Positions 22,343 through 34,051 of a stretch of DNA of 64,000 bases are shown here, piece after piece. The DNA lies in contig NC_063450.1 in assembly GCF_020379485.1 (NCBI RefSeq), positions 45,660,681 to 45,724,680 on the forward strand, given 5' to 3'. Positions within the stretch are counted from its first letter, which is position 1. The number at the start of each line of letters is the position of its first letter. The DNA comes from Brassica napus (lineage: Eukaryota > Streptophyta > Magnoliopsida > Brassicales > Brassicaceae). The position numbers and the translations under genes are program-made. The notes under the pieces are model-generated. The model had not been told where the DNA came from and did not search any database. It worked only from the letters and a program-made list of their open reading frames with translations.

Positions 22343-23586
22343 AAAAGAAAGAGAAATTGACGTTAGATTCTTAAAATATCCTTGTAGTTTAATTATTTAT
22401 TATGTCTCGTTTTCTAAAAAAACGAAGAAAATGTTTGAAAAGAGATTGTTAAAATTAGCGTTTTTATTTTTTGTAACTATTTTTTATTTAATTTAATATT
22501 TTTTAATTAATAATCTATGCTTTACTTTGATTGATCATAAATGGTGGGGTGAATTTAAAGGTTCACCCTAGAGAGTGAACCTAAATTTTGTTCTTATCTA
22601 TTTTACACCATTCTCTATTGCAGATTTACGGATATAAACCTACTTATGGAAATTTCTCTCTCTTTAGTCCTTTTTATTATAAGTTCGAATATATAAACCC
22701 TAATCTTTGTTTAAGTCCAAACTGAATATTACATTCATGTAATCAATCACGAGTGTTAGTACAAAAGTGATGTACATGAAAGAAAACGCAGACCAAAAAA
22801 TATAGACATAGGATATAACTCTTTTAATGTATACAGTTTTGTGGTTAAAACGGAGAAGTTTCAGTTTCACCTGACTCCCTGAAATTCACAACTGAGACTT
22901 TAATTATTATTGTGTTCTTTTAATTGGTTGAAATAAGAAAATTAAATGAGAAAATAAAACATTGAGGGTCAGCTGAATGGTAGTGAAGATTGAAATCTGA
23001 TCGTCGAATTAAGAGATTAGATTCTGATCGTACCAATGTGGGATGACTCATGTCTGTGGTACTGTTGTGTGTTCAGTTTGGATCAGAGCATTGTAGTGAT
23101 TTAATGAATTTATTTTTGTCGTATTATGCTCTGTTCTCTCCTCCTTTATATTTTGACCGTCGTTTTGTCCTTTTCTAATTACATCATCTTGACCTTTTGC
23201 TCGTGTCAATATGCGCTCAACAGAATATCTTCTTTCTTTTTATTATAAGTTTTCCGATTTTACCGAACCGATTCTGCAACATTGTTTGTACTAATCCTAC
23301 TAGCTTTTAATCTACTCTGCACGATGACACAAAAATCTCACTATGATATTATATTTTTCTCTCTCGTCGTCGTCGACAGATATTCAACTTTATTCAGCCT
23401 CCACGATGTGAAATGATATTTTACTTCTACGTGTGTGATCATTAACTTTTAAGTTATTGAAAGCCGTAACGATTTGGTTTTTATTAGTCACGAGAATACT
23501 CTAAAAAGCGGACAGTAGAGTATATAAGGGAATGGTTGCATATGAAGCAGAATAAAGAATCAAACAACTCAATACGTCATAGTATG
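22343..23586. other. Intergenic: 3' flank of HAN
   Basis: AT-rich 3' region. An imperfect inverted repeat, AGGTTCACCC-TAGA-GAGTGAACCT, lies at about 22558-22582. No gene was seen. Confidence 0.5.
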
Positions 23587-23835
23587 CATAGCAGATGCTC
23601 ATCAGGGCTAGGCTGGATAATGCGTGATCATAATGGGAAGTCCATTGATGGTGGTATGAGGCAATTTCAAGGAAGATTTACATCAGAAGAATCATAATGT
23701 TCGGCACTGATCTGGACACTCCGGGCATCATGGTCTTTGGGCTATGATCTAGTTGAGTTCAAATGTGATAATTTTATTCTTAACTGGATATTTGACGGAG
23801 GTCCTACCAACTTAAAACTGCAACACTATACATAG
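23587..23835 (+). pseudogene. RNase H-like (RVT_3) fragment of a non-LTR retroelement
   Basis: The conceptual frame contains GLGWIMRDHNGKSIDGG and, after a stop codon (TAA in TCAGAAGAATCATAATGT), CSALIWTLRASWSLGYD then EFKCDN. This is the G-x-G-W-I-x-R-D...E...LEFxxD pattern of the reverse-transcriptase-like RNase H domain abundant as fragments in plant genomes. One stop and no start or upstream polymerase make it a dead fragment. Confidence 0.65.
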
Positions 23836-26800
23836 ACAAAACCGAACCTCCTCGTATTCAAGTTTAGTTATAGAATTGTAGAATACGAACAATGAAAGGC
23901 GATTTTCTCACTATATCAGTGGTCTTTGATTCATACCTCCCTATCAATTTTAGAAACTCGATGACTGCCGTTTTATGCATCAATAAAATAAAATGTTTTA
24001 GTTGAAAAAAAATAGTTTGTGATTGGGCTAAAATGTGCCCAATTAAGAACTTGATCAGGCATATATATTTGTTATCACTTATCAGTTATCACTAACGACG
24101 AAACTAACATATTGCAATTTGCAACTGAACAGAAAAAGTATTATTGGGGTTTTTTTTTTTTTTGGCATCATATTATTGGGTTAATTAGGCGCCAATCGAT
24201 ATTGCATGAGGCCCAACTAAGTTTCGGGCTAAATGATAAATTTGTCGGTTTATAGATGATTACTAATGACTAATATTGCTAATGTAATGAGGTTGACGAT
24301 CATAACCGGACCAGTGACCGATTTTGCCATCTCCATGTCCTTCCAATAAAAACTTTAGGGTATTCCATTGATAAATTCTTAATATAAAATAATATTAATA
24401 TTTAAATTTTAAGTATGACTATAAAATTATGTTAGTATTCTAATTATGAATATCGAGTATATTACATCATCCTATCCACAAAGATATATTTTTCATTTGT
24501 TCACACAAAAAACATTTAATTTGTATGATAAATACCTCATTTTCAATAAGAATAAACCAAAATAACTTCAATAAACTCAATTTTTTAATTTACAGTTTAG
24601 AATTACTTAATAATAAAAATTGATAGAAAACACAAAATTAATATAAACACACAAAAAGTAATATACTCTGTGTTTATATTTTTTCCAAAATATTTATCTG
24701 TGTGGAACGAAGATAGCAGTATTTTATTAATACACATTGAAATATTACCAATGGAATGCCCTAAATTTTTTGCTGAAGGAACATGTCAATTGTTCATTAC
24801 ATGTGGAGGCTCATCGAATCTCATAAGACATCGCGCTGATAATAATAAGACCTCTCTTCCAGTGAATGCTTTGCTAGGAAATATATTTGATTGATATGTG
24901 TATATAGGACTTAGAACACCATTAGTGGTTTGGTACTCCCAAGGGTAGCTAGCCAAATTAAATATTATTATGTTTATAAATATGTCATTATCTAAATAAA
25001 TTTAAAACAAAATAGAAAATTAAAGCAATAAGAAAGTGATACGTAGACAAAAGATTTTCTGCATATTCGAGTACCTCAAAGAACATACATGTTTTTCCAT
25101 TTCACCATCTCTCTCCACTATTCAGTTTATTTCATTTTTATATTCAGTAGAATTTGTTTTAGAAACCTTCAATGCGAAGTTAAGTTAAACATTTATTTGA
25201 AGTAAATTTCCGGACTAGGTATATGACTTATGATTAACATATTTCTTCCGAATGGAATATAACCATCAGTCGCAGTATCTTCTATATATTATATATAGCA
25301 TGACTGATTGTTTTTATTATCTTTTATCACCGAAACTTCTAAATCTAGCATCAATCATCGTACTGTGATTGGTTGTAATTGATCTGGGATCACTTCGCAA
25401 ACAAGACCCACTTGGGTCGGCCAGGACAGCTAATCGTATCCTCTGACGAAGAAGCTATTCCACGCCCACCACTTTGTTGTCTCTTCCCTTCTCTTCCAAG
25501 TTTCACTTGCTGGATAATCTTGAATTTTGTCCTTGTTTTGTTTTCCTGTATTTGCAACTTAGAAAACGTGAGAGAAACCCCATTTGTAACTCTATGTGGA
25601 AGTGCGTACGGAATGTATCAAATCTAGTTTCATTTTGCTAGGATTCTTTGCTTAGAGAGCAATAGCATGGCTTCTTTTTTTTTATCCCACTTCCTTGCAT
25701 CCAACCTTCTATAGAGCTTGGGCCAATGTCTCCGCAGCTTGGATCTGATTTTGCCATGTCACAGACTCACATATATGATCATCAACAAGAGCAGCATTTC
25801 TGAAGTATTGGGCGCAATGCTTGCTTCTTGTAACTTGGGGAGTTTTCTATATGGAGACAATTTACTAAAGTTCAAAGATGTCACGCACCATGATCAACCT
25901 CTTGAAAGTTTGTACGGCAAATCTTTTATCATTAATTTCAGTAAATTTGATTGGTAAATAAGAAGATCATCATGAAGTGCAACACAGCTGTGGGAAACAA
26001 AGAATCTGTAAACAAGACATGTGGAGATAAATAAAAGTGCAGGTCTTTGTTTGTGCTTATGTGGACCAGTTTTCATTCTTTTTCACACTTTATTTAACAT
26101 GTCTTCTCTTTCAATCAAGACGCAGGATTAACTCTGATTAGATGTTGTTAAAGCAACCCTAATTTCATTGGTATGGGAAATTGAAGATGTAGTACATATA
26201 ATTAGTTTCCATGGAACCCCAAGCCACCGCACTTAGTGTTGATAATAGTATAATTTCTCATATTCATAGTAAGATCAATTGTTGACAAAAAAATAAAAAT
26301 AAAAATAGTAAGATCAATTATTCCGGATATATAATTTGTGGCGTATAGTATGGACATAAATTATAATTTTACAATTAGTGGATATTTGAATTAAAATTTA
26401 TGTTTACAAATTTTTTTTTATGATATGTTATAATGTATGTATATGCAAAAAGTGAACTAATTTACACACGTTTCCAAATTTGATTTTTTCGATCACATGA
26501 CACAATTTCAACTAAACTAAAATTATTGATTGAATTTTCTAAAATTGAAATGTGAACTAGTTCAATAAGTTTCTTCTTCATCTCTCACCACATGCTAATG
26601 TCGTAATTAGTTGGTAATTGTTTGACTAATCTAGGGCTTTTTGCAGACACACATTAGTTAGTAACACCAATAACATCATCACAAAAGAAAATAGAGAAAA
26701 ATATATAAATGCAATAATGGGAGATGGGCCAAAGTTGCAGGTGGTGGGAGATAGCATATGACAATGTCTCCAAATTAAGAGGCACCACCACACATACACA

Positions 26801-27207
26801 CTCTATCTTTCTCTCTCTAGTAATATAGTAGGTTTGTGTTTTCTTTTATAAAATCGATATTTTCTTGGATTTTCATGTGAAATTAAACTTGATGGGTGAA
26901 AGGAAACAGATGGACACACGTCACCACCACCACCATTTCTATTTCTCCCTCTTCTTCAATATCAATCTCATCTTGCACTCTAGTCTTTGCTGAGACAGTA
27001 AGCTCTTTAAATACCTCCAGGTGAGTCTAAAATCAGATAACATTTCCTCTTTAATTCCAAATTAAATAAGAACAAAACTGCAATGATGTTTTTTTTATTT
27101 GCATGCATTAGTTATGATTATAAGTTGGTTATTACAATTTAACAAATGTATCTTCTTTTTTTTTTTGCTAAATACAAATGTATCTTCTTTAGAGTCAGAA
27201 TTTTACA
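23836..27207. other. Gene-free stretch between HAN and ZHD7
   Basis: Several short frames (24670-24894, 25379-25627, 25718-25957) show no recognisable motif. From memory, Arabidopsis has a DNA glycosylase gene (At3g50880) here. I see nothing that encodes one. The last 500 bp before 27208, with CT-rich runs near 26811, probably hold the ZHD7 promoter and leader. Confidence 0.5.
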
Positions 27208-27945
27208 ATGGAGCATGGAGGAAAGTGCAATGCAATTACTTCCACAACAATAACCTTAAAAGCAAAACCACATACCAACCCGGATCCGAAAACCAAACCC
27301 GGTTCAGATCCATTCTTGATCAAGAAAGAAAACCAAAAACCGAGGACGCGTTCCGACCAAGCAGCCAAGTACGAGGAGTGTCAGAAGAACCACGCGGCCT
27401 TAACCGGAGGACAGGTGGTGGACGGATGCTGCGAGTTCATGCCCGGAGGAGAAGAGGGCACTCCAGGTGCGCTAAAATGCGCAGCCTGCAACTGCCACCG
27501 GAGTTTCCACCGGAAGGAAGTGTACGGACATAGAAACAGTACACAAGAAGAGCTAATATCTCCGACGTTTTACCGTAGTAGCAACTCGTACAAGGCGATC
27601 CATCCACGTGGAGTGTATCCGACGGGTGAGATTGGACGGAGGACATCATCGTCGAGCGAGGATATGAAGAAGATATTGAACCAAAATAGTGATGGAAAAG
27701 GTCTGACGATGATTATGAGGAAGAAGAAAAGGGTTAGGACAAAGATTAACGAAGGACAAAAGAAGAAGATGAAGGAGTTTGCACAGAGGCTAGGGTGGAG
27801 TATTCAAAAGAAAGATGAAGAAGAGATTGATAAGTTTTGTAGGACGGTGAATCTGAGGAGACAGGTTTTCAGAGTGTGGATGCATAATAACAAGCAAGCA
27901 ATGAAGAGGAATGGTAACATTTGTGATCTGCAAAAGTTAAATTAA
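27208..27945 (+). CDS. HB28: Zinc-finger homeodomain transcription factor, ZHD7/HB28 type
   Basis: A single exon of 245 residues, as usual for this plant-specific family. Residues about 54-107 form the ZF-HD dimerisation finger ([20 protein letters not shown], then [20 protein letters not shown]). Residues about 171-232 form the homeodomain ([18 protein letters not shown], then helix 3 [16 protein letters not shown] with the conserved Trp and Asn). ZHD proteins act in the nucleus as dimers that bind ATTA-containing sites. The number of the paralogue (ZHD7/HB28, At3g50890) is inferred from its place two genes from HAN, not from a full alignment. The ATG at 27208 follows an A-rich leader and is the first in frame. 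The C-terminus after the homeodomain is short. Confidence 0.9.
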   Translation: MEHGGKCNAITSTTITLKAKPHTNPDPKTKPGSDPFLIKKENQKPRTRSDQAAKYEECQKNHAALTGGQVVDGCCEFMPGGEEGTPGALKCAACNCHRSFHRKEVYGHRNSTQEELISPTFYRSSNSYKAIHPRGVYPTGEIGRRTSSSSEDMKKILNQNSDGKGLTMIMRKKKRVRTKINEGQKKKMKEFAQRLGWSIQKKDEEEIDKFCRTVNLRRQVFRVWMHNNKQAMKRNGNICDLQKLN

Positions 27946-28186
27946 TAAATCCTGTTTCATTTTTTTGCATTAAAATTGCTTTGAGTATGAAATAGTGACT
28001 AGATTATAGGATTGTAGGTGCAAATCTTGAAACCAGAAGCGTCTATCTATGCTATGATTTATTGTGTTAATGTGCTATTATTTTCTTAAAAATTAGTCTC
28101 TGTGTGTGGTTACAATGAATTGATAAAGTTTGTACCTAAAACTGAAACGCTATAGAAAGCAAATGATTTAAAGGAATAACAAATCA

Positions 28187-28203
28187 GCTGGAATAGCTCA
28201 GTT

Positions 28204-28236
<33 letters not shown>

Positions 28237-28260
28237 GAGGTTCGACCCCTCCTTCTAGCG
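28187..28260 (+). tRNA. tRNA-Asn (anticodon GUU)
   Basis: 74 nt with a complete cloverleaf. The acceptor stem GCTGGAA pairs with TTCTAGC. There is a D-arm GCTCAGTTGGTTAGAGC, an anticodon stem TGTGG/CCACA with loop CTGTTAA (GTT at 28221-28223), and a T-arm GGAGG-TTCGACC-CCTCC. The discriminator base is G. Plant tRNA genes do not encode CCA. A T-run (TATTTTTAA) follows directly and can end RNA polymerase III transcription. Confidence 0.97.
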
Positions 28261-29009
28261 TATTTTTAACATTAATTTGACTCTTTTAGTTATAAAAAAC
28301 TGAGACTTGATTATTGTAATTGTGGAAGTCAAAAATCAAGAACTATGTTAATTTTGACCCTTCTAGCGTATTTGTTGCCACTAAAGGGTAAAGGCAGGGA
28401 ATAGATAGCAAGGAAGATAGCCAGAAAGCAGCACTTCTTGCCCAGGCCAGGACGCACAACAAGGAGAAAGTTATGTTCTGCATTTGTCTTCTTCTTTCTC
28501 TGCACTCCTATCCACTCGTTTCTACCTCCCAATCCTAGCTTAGAGTCGTAAGATGCTGACAAAAACACAAATATATAGCTATATATGACCAAGTCTAACT
28601 TCAAAAGAGGTTCTAAACAAAAAGGAGAATATGATTTATATGATCAAACTCAATCCTAGTAGACGTTACGTCGATTTGGAAACAAGTGCTTCAGATGTTT
28701 CTTTGCAAATGATTTTTTAAGAGGTGTTTCCTTTGATCTTGTAGGTTAATTTCGACAAATTTGCAACGTTTTTTCTTCCTTCTAGGATAAATTGTTGGAT
28801 CTGGATAAGACAAAGAAAGTTCGTTTTGCAACACGACAAGTTGAGCCTAAACTCTAATGATATTGTCCATTTAATGAATTGTCTGAAAAATGTAGACGTA
28901 ATAGTCCGCATAAAACACAATTGAACGGCGATTAAATAGGGACAAATTGTATAGATCATGTGGGTGAAACACTAACACATGGTTTTTTATTAAATTATAC
29001 ACATATATA
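28261..29009. other. Intergenic, no gene recognised
   Basis: At 28357-28372 there is a short direct repeat of the tRNA 3' end plus flank (CCCTTCTAGCGTATTT). Minus-strand frames of 80-91 codons show no recognisable domain. Confidence 0.4.
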
Positions 29010-29017
29010 GTTTTGTT

Positions 29018-29559
29018 TAGGCCTGGGATTTTTATCCGAGATCCGGATCCGATCCGAAAATCCGGATATCCGGAGAGGCCGAATCCAGATCCGGATAGTA
29101 AAATGTTAGATCCGTCAAAGCCGGATCCGGATATCTTGATTTTTTAGTCCGGATATCCGGATCCGTAAATTTTATTAATAATTATTTCAAAAATAGTAAT
29201 ATCTATATATAAAAACTAATTTTATTTAATAAATTTTCATTTTTATAATACTATATATAAATTTTAGGTAAATTTTGTAATATTATACATAGAAATAATT
29301 AAAAACATTATTTATCTTTTTTATTTTTAAATTATTGTTAATATTTTATATATATTAATATTATTTTTTATTTATTTTAAGGATCCAAATCCGGATCCGG
29401 ATATCCGCCGGATATTATAATTTTTAGAAGGATATCCGACACCCGGATATCCGCGAACACCGGACCCGGATAAGGATAGTAAAATTACGGATCCGCCGGA
29501 TAAGGATCCGGATCCGAATATCTTAAAATTGCCCGGATACCCGATCCGTCTCAGGCCTA
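29018..29559. mobile_element. hAT-like non-autonomous element (542 bp)
   Basis: A perfect 8-bp duplication GTTTTGTT lies at 29010-29017 and 29560-29567. Inverted ends are TAGGCCTGGG and TAGGCCTGAG. Both subterminal regions are dense in GGATCCGGATAT-type motifs, and the centre is AT-rich and non-coding. Confidence 0.9.
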
Positions 29560-29596
29560 GTTTTGTTAGTTGTGGATATCTACACATATATAAAAG

Positions 29597-29965
29597 CAGT
29601 GTTTTTAAAACCGGACCGGAAGCTGAACCGAAATTTTTTTGGGTCACGGTTTAATATAGTTCGACCGGGTCGAACCTGGTTCAATACTTTGGTTTAATAT
29701 ATTTTTAGTATATAAATTTTAAAGTAATGTTATTACATATGATACATAATTAAAATATAAATAAATTTTAAACATAAAATATTATAAATATAAATTAGAT
29801 TTTTGATAGTATTAGTGGCTTTTATCGGTTTAATAACTTTGAAATCCAATCCATCGACGTGGTCGGTTCATGGTCGAACTAATTACTGGACCCAACTCGG
29901 CTATATAACCGGTTCATGGTCGAACCCGGTCCAACCATCGGGTTGGTCCGGTTTTAAAAACAATG
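29597..29965. mobile_element. hAT-like MITE (369 bp)
   Basis: A perfect 8-bp duplication TATAAAAG lies at 29589-29596 and 29966-29973. Terminal inverted repeats are CAGTGTTTTTAAAACCGGAC and CATTGTTTTTAAAACCGGAC. The interior includes GGTTCATGGTCGAAC motifs. Only 29 bp of older DNA (plus duplications) separates it from the previous element. Confidence 0.92.
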
Positions 29966-30089
29966 TATAAAAGTCAACAGATCTATGATATTTCCTTTTC
30001 ATATCACAAAGCAAACTTGTCCTACGTACTCAAATAAACACAAGAACACACCTAACGAAAGAAACTCAACCTTTTCCCACAATACTACC

Positions 30090-30500
30090 ATGTTTAGAGC
30101 CATGAGCACAAGAAAAATCCACGGCGGCTACGAAAAGCTCATGGAAGAAGAACCGATATTAAAGAAGGGCACGAGCGTTCCGGCTAGTGTTTATGGTAAT
30201 TCAAGAAACCCGGTTCAAGATGCGAAGACGCCGACGTCAAAACCAACAGGTGGTTCTGTTCATCATTTGCTAAATTTATTCAATGTTCGTTTTCAGAGGA
30301 AGAAGAAGAAGAAGAAACCAACCGGTGGTTCTGTTCATCCTTTGCTAAGTTTATTTCGTTTTTAGAGGAAAAAGAAGAAGACGAAGAGTAAGAAGAGTTT
30401 GGCTACGGCGAAACCGGAGTTTGCAAGGTATATGGAGTATGTGAAGGAAGGAGGTGTGTTGGATCCAAATTCTAACGCACCTGTGATTCATTACAGATAG
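30090..30500 (+). pseudogene. Small basic protein gene with in-frame stop and internal duplication (At3g50900-like)
   Basis: From the ATG at 30090 (MFRAMSTRKIHGGYEKLMEE) the frame runs to TAG at 30363-30365 (91 residues). The same frame then stays open and protein-like through KPEFARYMEYVKEGGVLDPN and NAPVIHYR to TAG at 30498-30500. The conserved-looking tail shows the original protein ended there. A 75-bp unit (30240-30314) is repeated in frame at 30315-30386: KPTGGSVH(H/P)LL...RFQRKKK. In the second unit CAG has become TAG. It could still make a truncated protein. The family (At3g50900/At5g66490, from memory) has no known function. Its position between ZHD7 and the next gene fits Arabidopsis order. 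Confidence 0.7.
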
Positions 30501-30949
30501 AATCAATGAAGGAAGGATGAATAAAGACGTTCTATATTGTTTTATATATATGTATGAGGGGGAAAAACCATTGTGAAGGATCCAACATGTAATTCGGTTG
30601 TTAAGAACCATCATGAGTCCTATATTTTGTTTCTAAAGATATTTTCACTTTTTTGGGGATCTCTACAAATCTTTGCTTTCTCAAGCTTTCTATTTGTACC
30701 TTTGTTCATTATCTTATAATGAACAATTCACATTTTATCATAAAAAAAAAAGTAAAAATAAAAAACAAAACCATTCCTGTGCTCCGATTCAAAAGATGGA
30801 TCCCAACTATGAACTTGTCATTTTTACTAACTCATGTAGGGGTGAAGATCTATTTTCTCCTTCGGAACTATCATAGAGCGTCCACACAGAGTTAAGATAT
30901 CATTTTTTAGAATGAAAGTTCTAAATCAGATTCTACACGAATGTGAAAG

Positions 30950-31939
30950 TAGAGATGTCAGTTGGGATGTCCATGTCCAATGGGTGGACAAAGCACTCTA
31001 TTGGACATTATATTTCTTAAGCCCAAATTGTACATAGTCCAAATTGTCCAAACCTAAAATAGATCATTCCAAATGGACCGCCCGCGGGATCCAAATAAAA
31101 TTTCTGCTTTAATATATTAAATCTATAAAAAGATATAATTTCATACTCAATTTATATAAAAATACATATACAATGTGAGAAATGTGATTTTACGATTTTA
31201 GCCAGAAAATACGATTTTGCAAATTTGACGAAAACATGATTTTGCGGTTTTGGTGGAAAAACGTGATTTTGCGGTTTAAGCGGGAAAACGTGATTTTGCG
31301 GTTTTAGCGGGAAAACGCGATTTTGCAAATTTGCGGAAAACGTGATTTACGGTTTTGGTAGAAACGCGATTTTACGATTTTGGTAGAAACGCGATTTTGT
31401 AAATTTACGGAAAAACATGATTTTGCGGTTTTGGCGGGAAAACTTGATTTTGCGGGGTTGACGGGAAAACGTGATTTTGTGGTTTTGGCGGAAAAACGCG
31501 ATTTTGCGGTTTTGGCGAGAAAACATGATTTTATGGCGGAAAAAATGCGTTTTGAGGTTTTAGCGGAAAATGTGATTTTATGGTTTTGGCCAAAAAAACG
31601 TGATTTTACGGTTTTGACGGAAAAACGTGAATTTACGGTTTTGACGGAAAAACGTGATTTTATGGTTTTGGTGGGAAAATGTGATTTTGTAAATTTGGCG
31701 GGAAAACATGTTTTTTATTTTTTTATTTTTATTTATTTTTTAATTTTTTTCTCAACTTAAAAAATTCTATATTTTTAGGTTTATTGGACACGAATGTCCA
31801 AATGGTTTTAGTCCATCTAATTTGGAGTTAATAAGTTTCGGTCCAATTGGACAACTTTAATTTTTGGGCCTAATATGGTTAGACCATTTGAGTTTGGTTT
31901 TGGTTAACCCATGGTCATTAAGTCCATTTGACATCCCTA
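30950..31939. mobile_element. hAT-like element with an internal minisatellite (990 bp)
   Basis: A perfect 8-bp duplication TGTGAAAG lies at 30942-30949 and 31940-31947. The ends are TAGAGATGTCAGTTGG and, inverted, TAGGGATGTCAAATGG. Subterminal DNA is rich in TTGGACAT/GGTCCAA-type motifs. No transposase is present. Confidence 0.9.
31170..31715 (+). repeat. Minisatellite of about 30-bp units inside the hAT element
   Basis: Roughly 18 degenerate units of the type AAAACGTGATTTTGCGGTTT plus GGCGGG. Because the unit is near 30 bp, one frame stays open for 126 codons and reads as a 10-residue periodic peptide (EKRDFTVLTE-like). I take this as a by-product of the repeat, not a gene. Confidence 0.85.
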
Positions 31940-32559
31940 TGTGAAAGTGTTGGTGGAATCGAAAGAGAGTATGAAGAGAATGTGTGTTCTCGTTGTAACT
32001 GGTTGTGTATTGTTGATTGCTCTCATGAAAGTTATAGGTTAATTCATGTTTTTTTTGGTAATCTTAATTCATGTTGATTTCTCTCATGTGTCACATCTGT
32101 GTTATCTTTCATGTTGTTGCTTTATATGTTGAAAGGCTTTGTTATGTGGTAATGAAATGATGTTGTGTTATAAAGCCAAAAGAGATCTTAGATTAAATAT
32201 AACCAACCATGTCTTAGATGTTCATACATGAAAATGAGAAATTTGAACAATATATTTTAAATGTTCAAAATGGAACAGAATGACATCCTCAACATCTGAA
32301 ACAAACAGAATGAGACATGCAAAAGGAGAGAAAGTCGGGTAAAACATGCTATGATTTTATTTTATAAAGATATGTTAATGAGAATCGAATACATTCGTTG
32401 ATGATTATATAGGAGGTCCATAGTTGTTTGCTTTGAATCATGTCCTATATTCTTGATTTCTTAGCTTTTAATTTAGCTATAAATTTAAAATAAAAGAAAG
32501 TTTAAAATGGCAAATGCATTTGATTTCTTTTTCTCATCAAATAGTTAAGAAGAGTAAGT

Positions 32560-32840
32560 GGATGATTGGTTGGGATATAAGAAGTGACTTTAGCTTTAAT
32601 TTTTATCTACGGCCTTAAATACTACCAATCATACTCTATTTTGGTTTTTAAATCTACAACAAAAAAACTAAAGTTACAGCAAAAACACACAAAAAATGGT
32701 TGTAAAAATCTTATTTTCTAAAATCTCATCTTTTTAGCTGTAGAAAATTTTAAAACTACGTCACTTAAAGCTAAATCCAAAAATTCTATAGACTAAATTC
32801 TAAATTAAATTTTCTACGGCTACAGTTCAACCAATCCCCC
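32560..32840. mobile_element. Possible foldback element (281 bp)
   Basis: Left GGATGATTGGTTG and right CAACCAATCCCCC are inverted, with TAAGT on both outer sides (32555-32559, 32841-32845). Inner arms share TCTACGGC and TTTAGCT motifs. The 5-bp flank does not point to one superfamily. The rest of 31948-33470 has no gene. Confidence 0.4.
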
Positions 32841-33080
32841 TAAGTCTCCTCTTTTATAATTTTCTAAGAACAATTTTTTTTTTTATCAATTGTTTGAAAA
32901 CTCTTTATTTGCATGGGTCATGTTTAGGAATTGGCACCAAAAATATCAAATTCCAGATTAGGAGAAGACAAAAATAACTTTCTTAAATGTATTTTATTTC
33001 AAAATGGGCTTTACAGATTCGTGAACAGACAAATTGGGCCATGGGGTCAAACCAAAAACTTGCTCCAGGACCTAATGTCG

Positions 33081-33088
33081 CCACGTCA
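33081..33088 (+). promoter_or_regulatory. ACGT-core motif upstream of the coiled-coil gene
   Basis: CCACGTCA, a G-box/ABRE-like bZIP motif, lies roughly 400 bp upstream of the likely leader (about 33480) of the gene at 34052. Function is inferred only. Confidence 0.25.
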
Positions 33089-34051
33089 ACGCTTTTAAGA
33101 CGTAACTGAATATTCGTGATAGGACCACCACAGTTCATATAAGACCCACTTAACAAGATCCCTTGCACGACGCCGTTTCAACTACTCTCGAAACCCTACC
33201 GTTGATTAATTTACACATAATACCCCCTCTTTATGGCGCCTACCTTCCTCGTTAACTCATACCGTGAGAGGCTAAACTCGTCTTTTGAAGTCTCTCTAAA
33301 ACACAGGTTTATCTAAAATGTTCGACGACCAAGCGGAGTCGGAGATGATTAAATATTTTTAAAAAAAATAAAGATTAAAAGATAAAAAAAAAAACGAATC
33401 TGTTCAGAAACTGGTCTCGCCAAGAATAGGGGAAGGTTTTCAAAATCAAATATTAGCGGAGAGACAAAGCGTGAGGTCTCGTTTGCATCTTCCTCCTCTC
33501 CCTCTCCATCTCTTATACGATGCCGTATCACTCCTTTTCTTCTTCTTCTTCTTCTACCAATCCTCTCTTCTAAACAAGGATCCACCGTTGGATCCGTTCA
33601 CCTTCTTCCCGTGGAGATCTCCTGAGGTAGTTGTTCTTCTACGCCTTGTGATTTTGTTCTCGGTTGCGTTTATCGTAGGTTTGAGAAGCTTGGAGGCGTT
33701 GTTCTGTTGAGAGATTCGATTGACTTCTCTCGACTTATTAGACCTGTTTGTTAGCTTCTAGATTCTCGATTTGCGAGCTGCTTTCTTCATATCCTCTGCG
33801 AGAAATCTCTGCTGAATGAAGTTTTTTCGTTAGGTATAGCTCTGTGGTTGCGAGATTCGCGACGGTGTTGATTGATTTGCACCTTCTCAATTAGCTGATT
33901 TGAACATGTGGATCCCTTAGAACTCTACTAGTAATTGCATCTCTCGTGCTTGTTATTCATTTGTAATTCTATTGAAAATGAAGAAACGATCGATCTTGTT
34001 TGTTTTCGTCTCTTTTTGAATGATGTGAAGCTTGAATGATGCAGAGCCGCC

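Noticed and set aside
29372..29647. 91-codon minus frame rich in Gly/Ser
   Set aside because: It is encoded by the CCGGAT repeats of a hAT element arm and runs into the next element.
30090..30500. Rescue of the small gene by removing the duplicated unit as an intron
   Set aside because: Possible introns with the acceptors at the repeat ends are either under 60 bases or join in the wrong frame, so I kept the premature-stop reading.
31380..31760. 126-codon frame with periodic peptide
   Set aside because: A product of a 30-bp minisatellite inside a transposon, with no initiation context or known domain.
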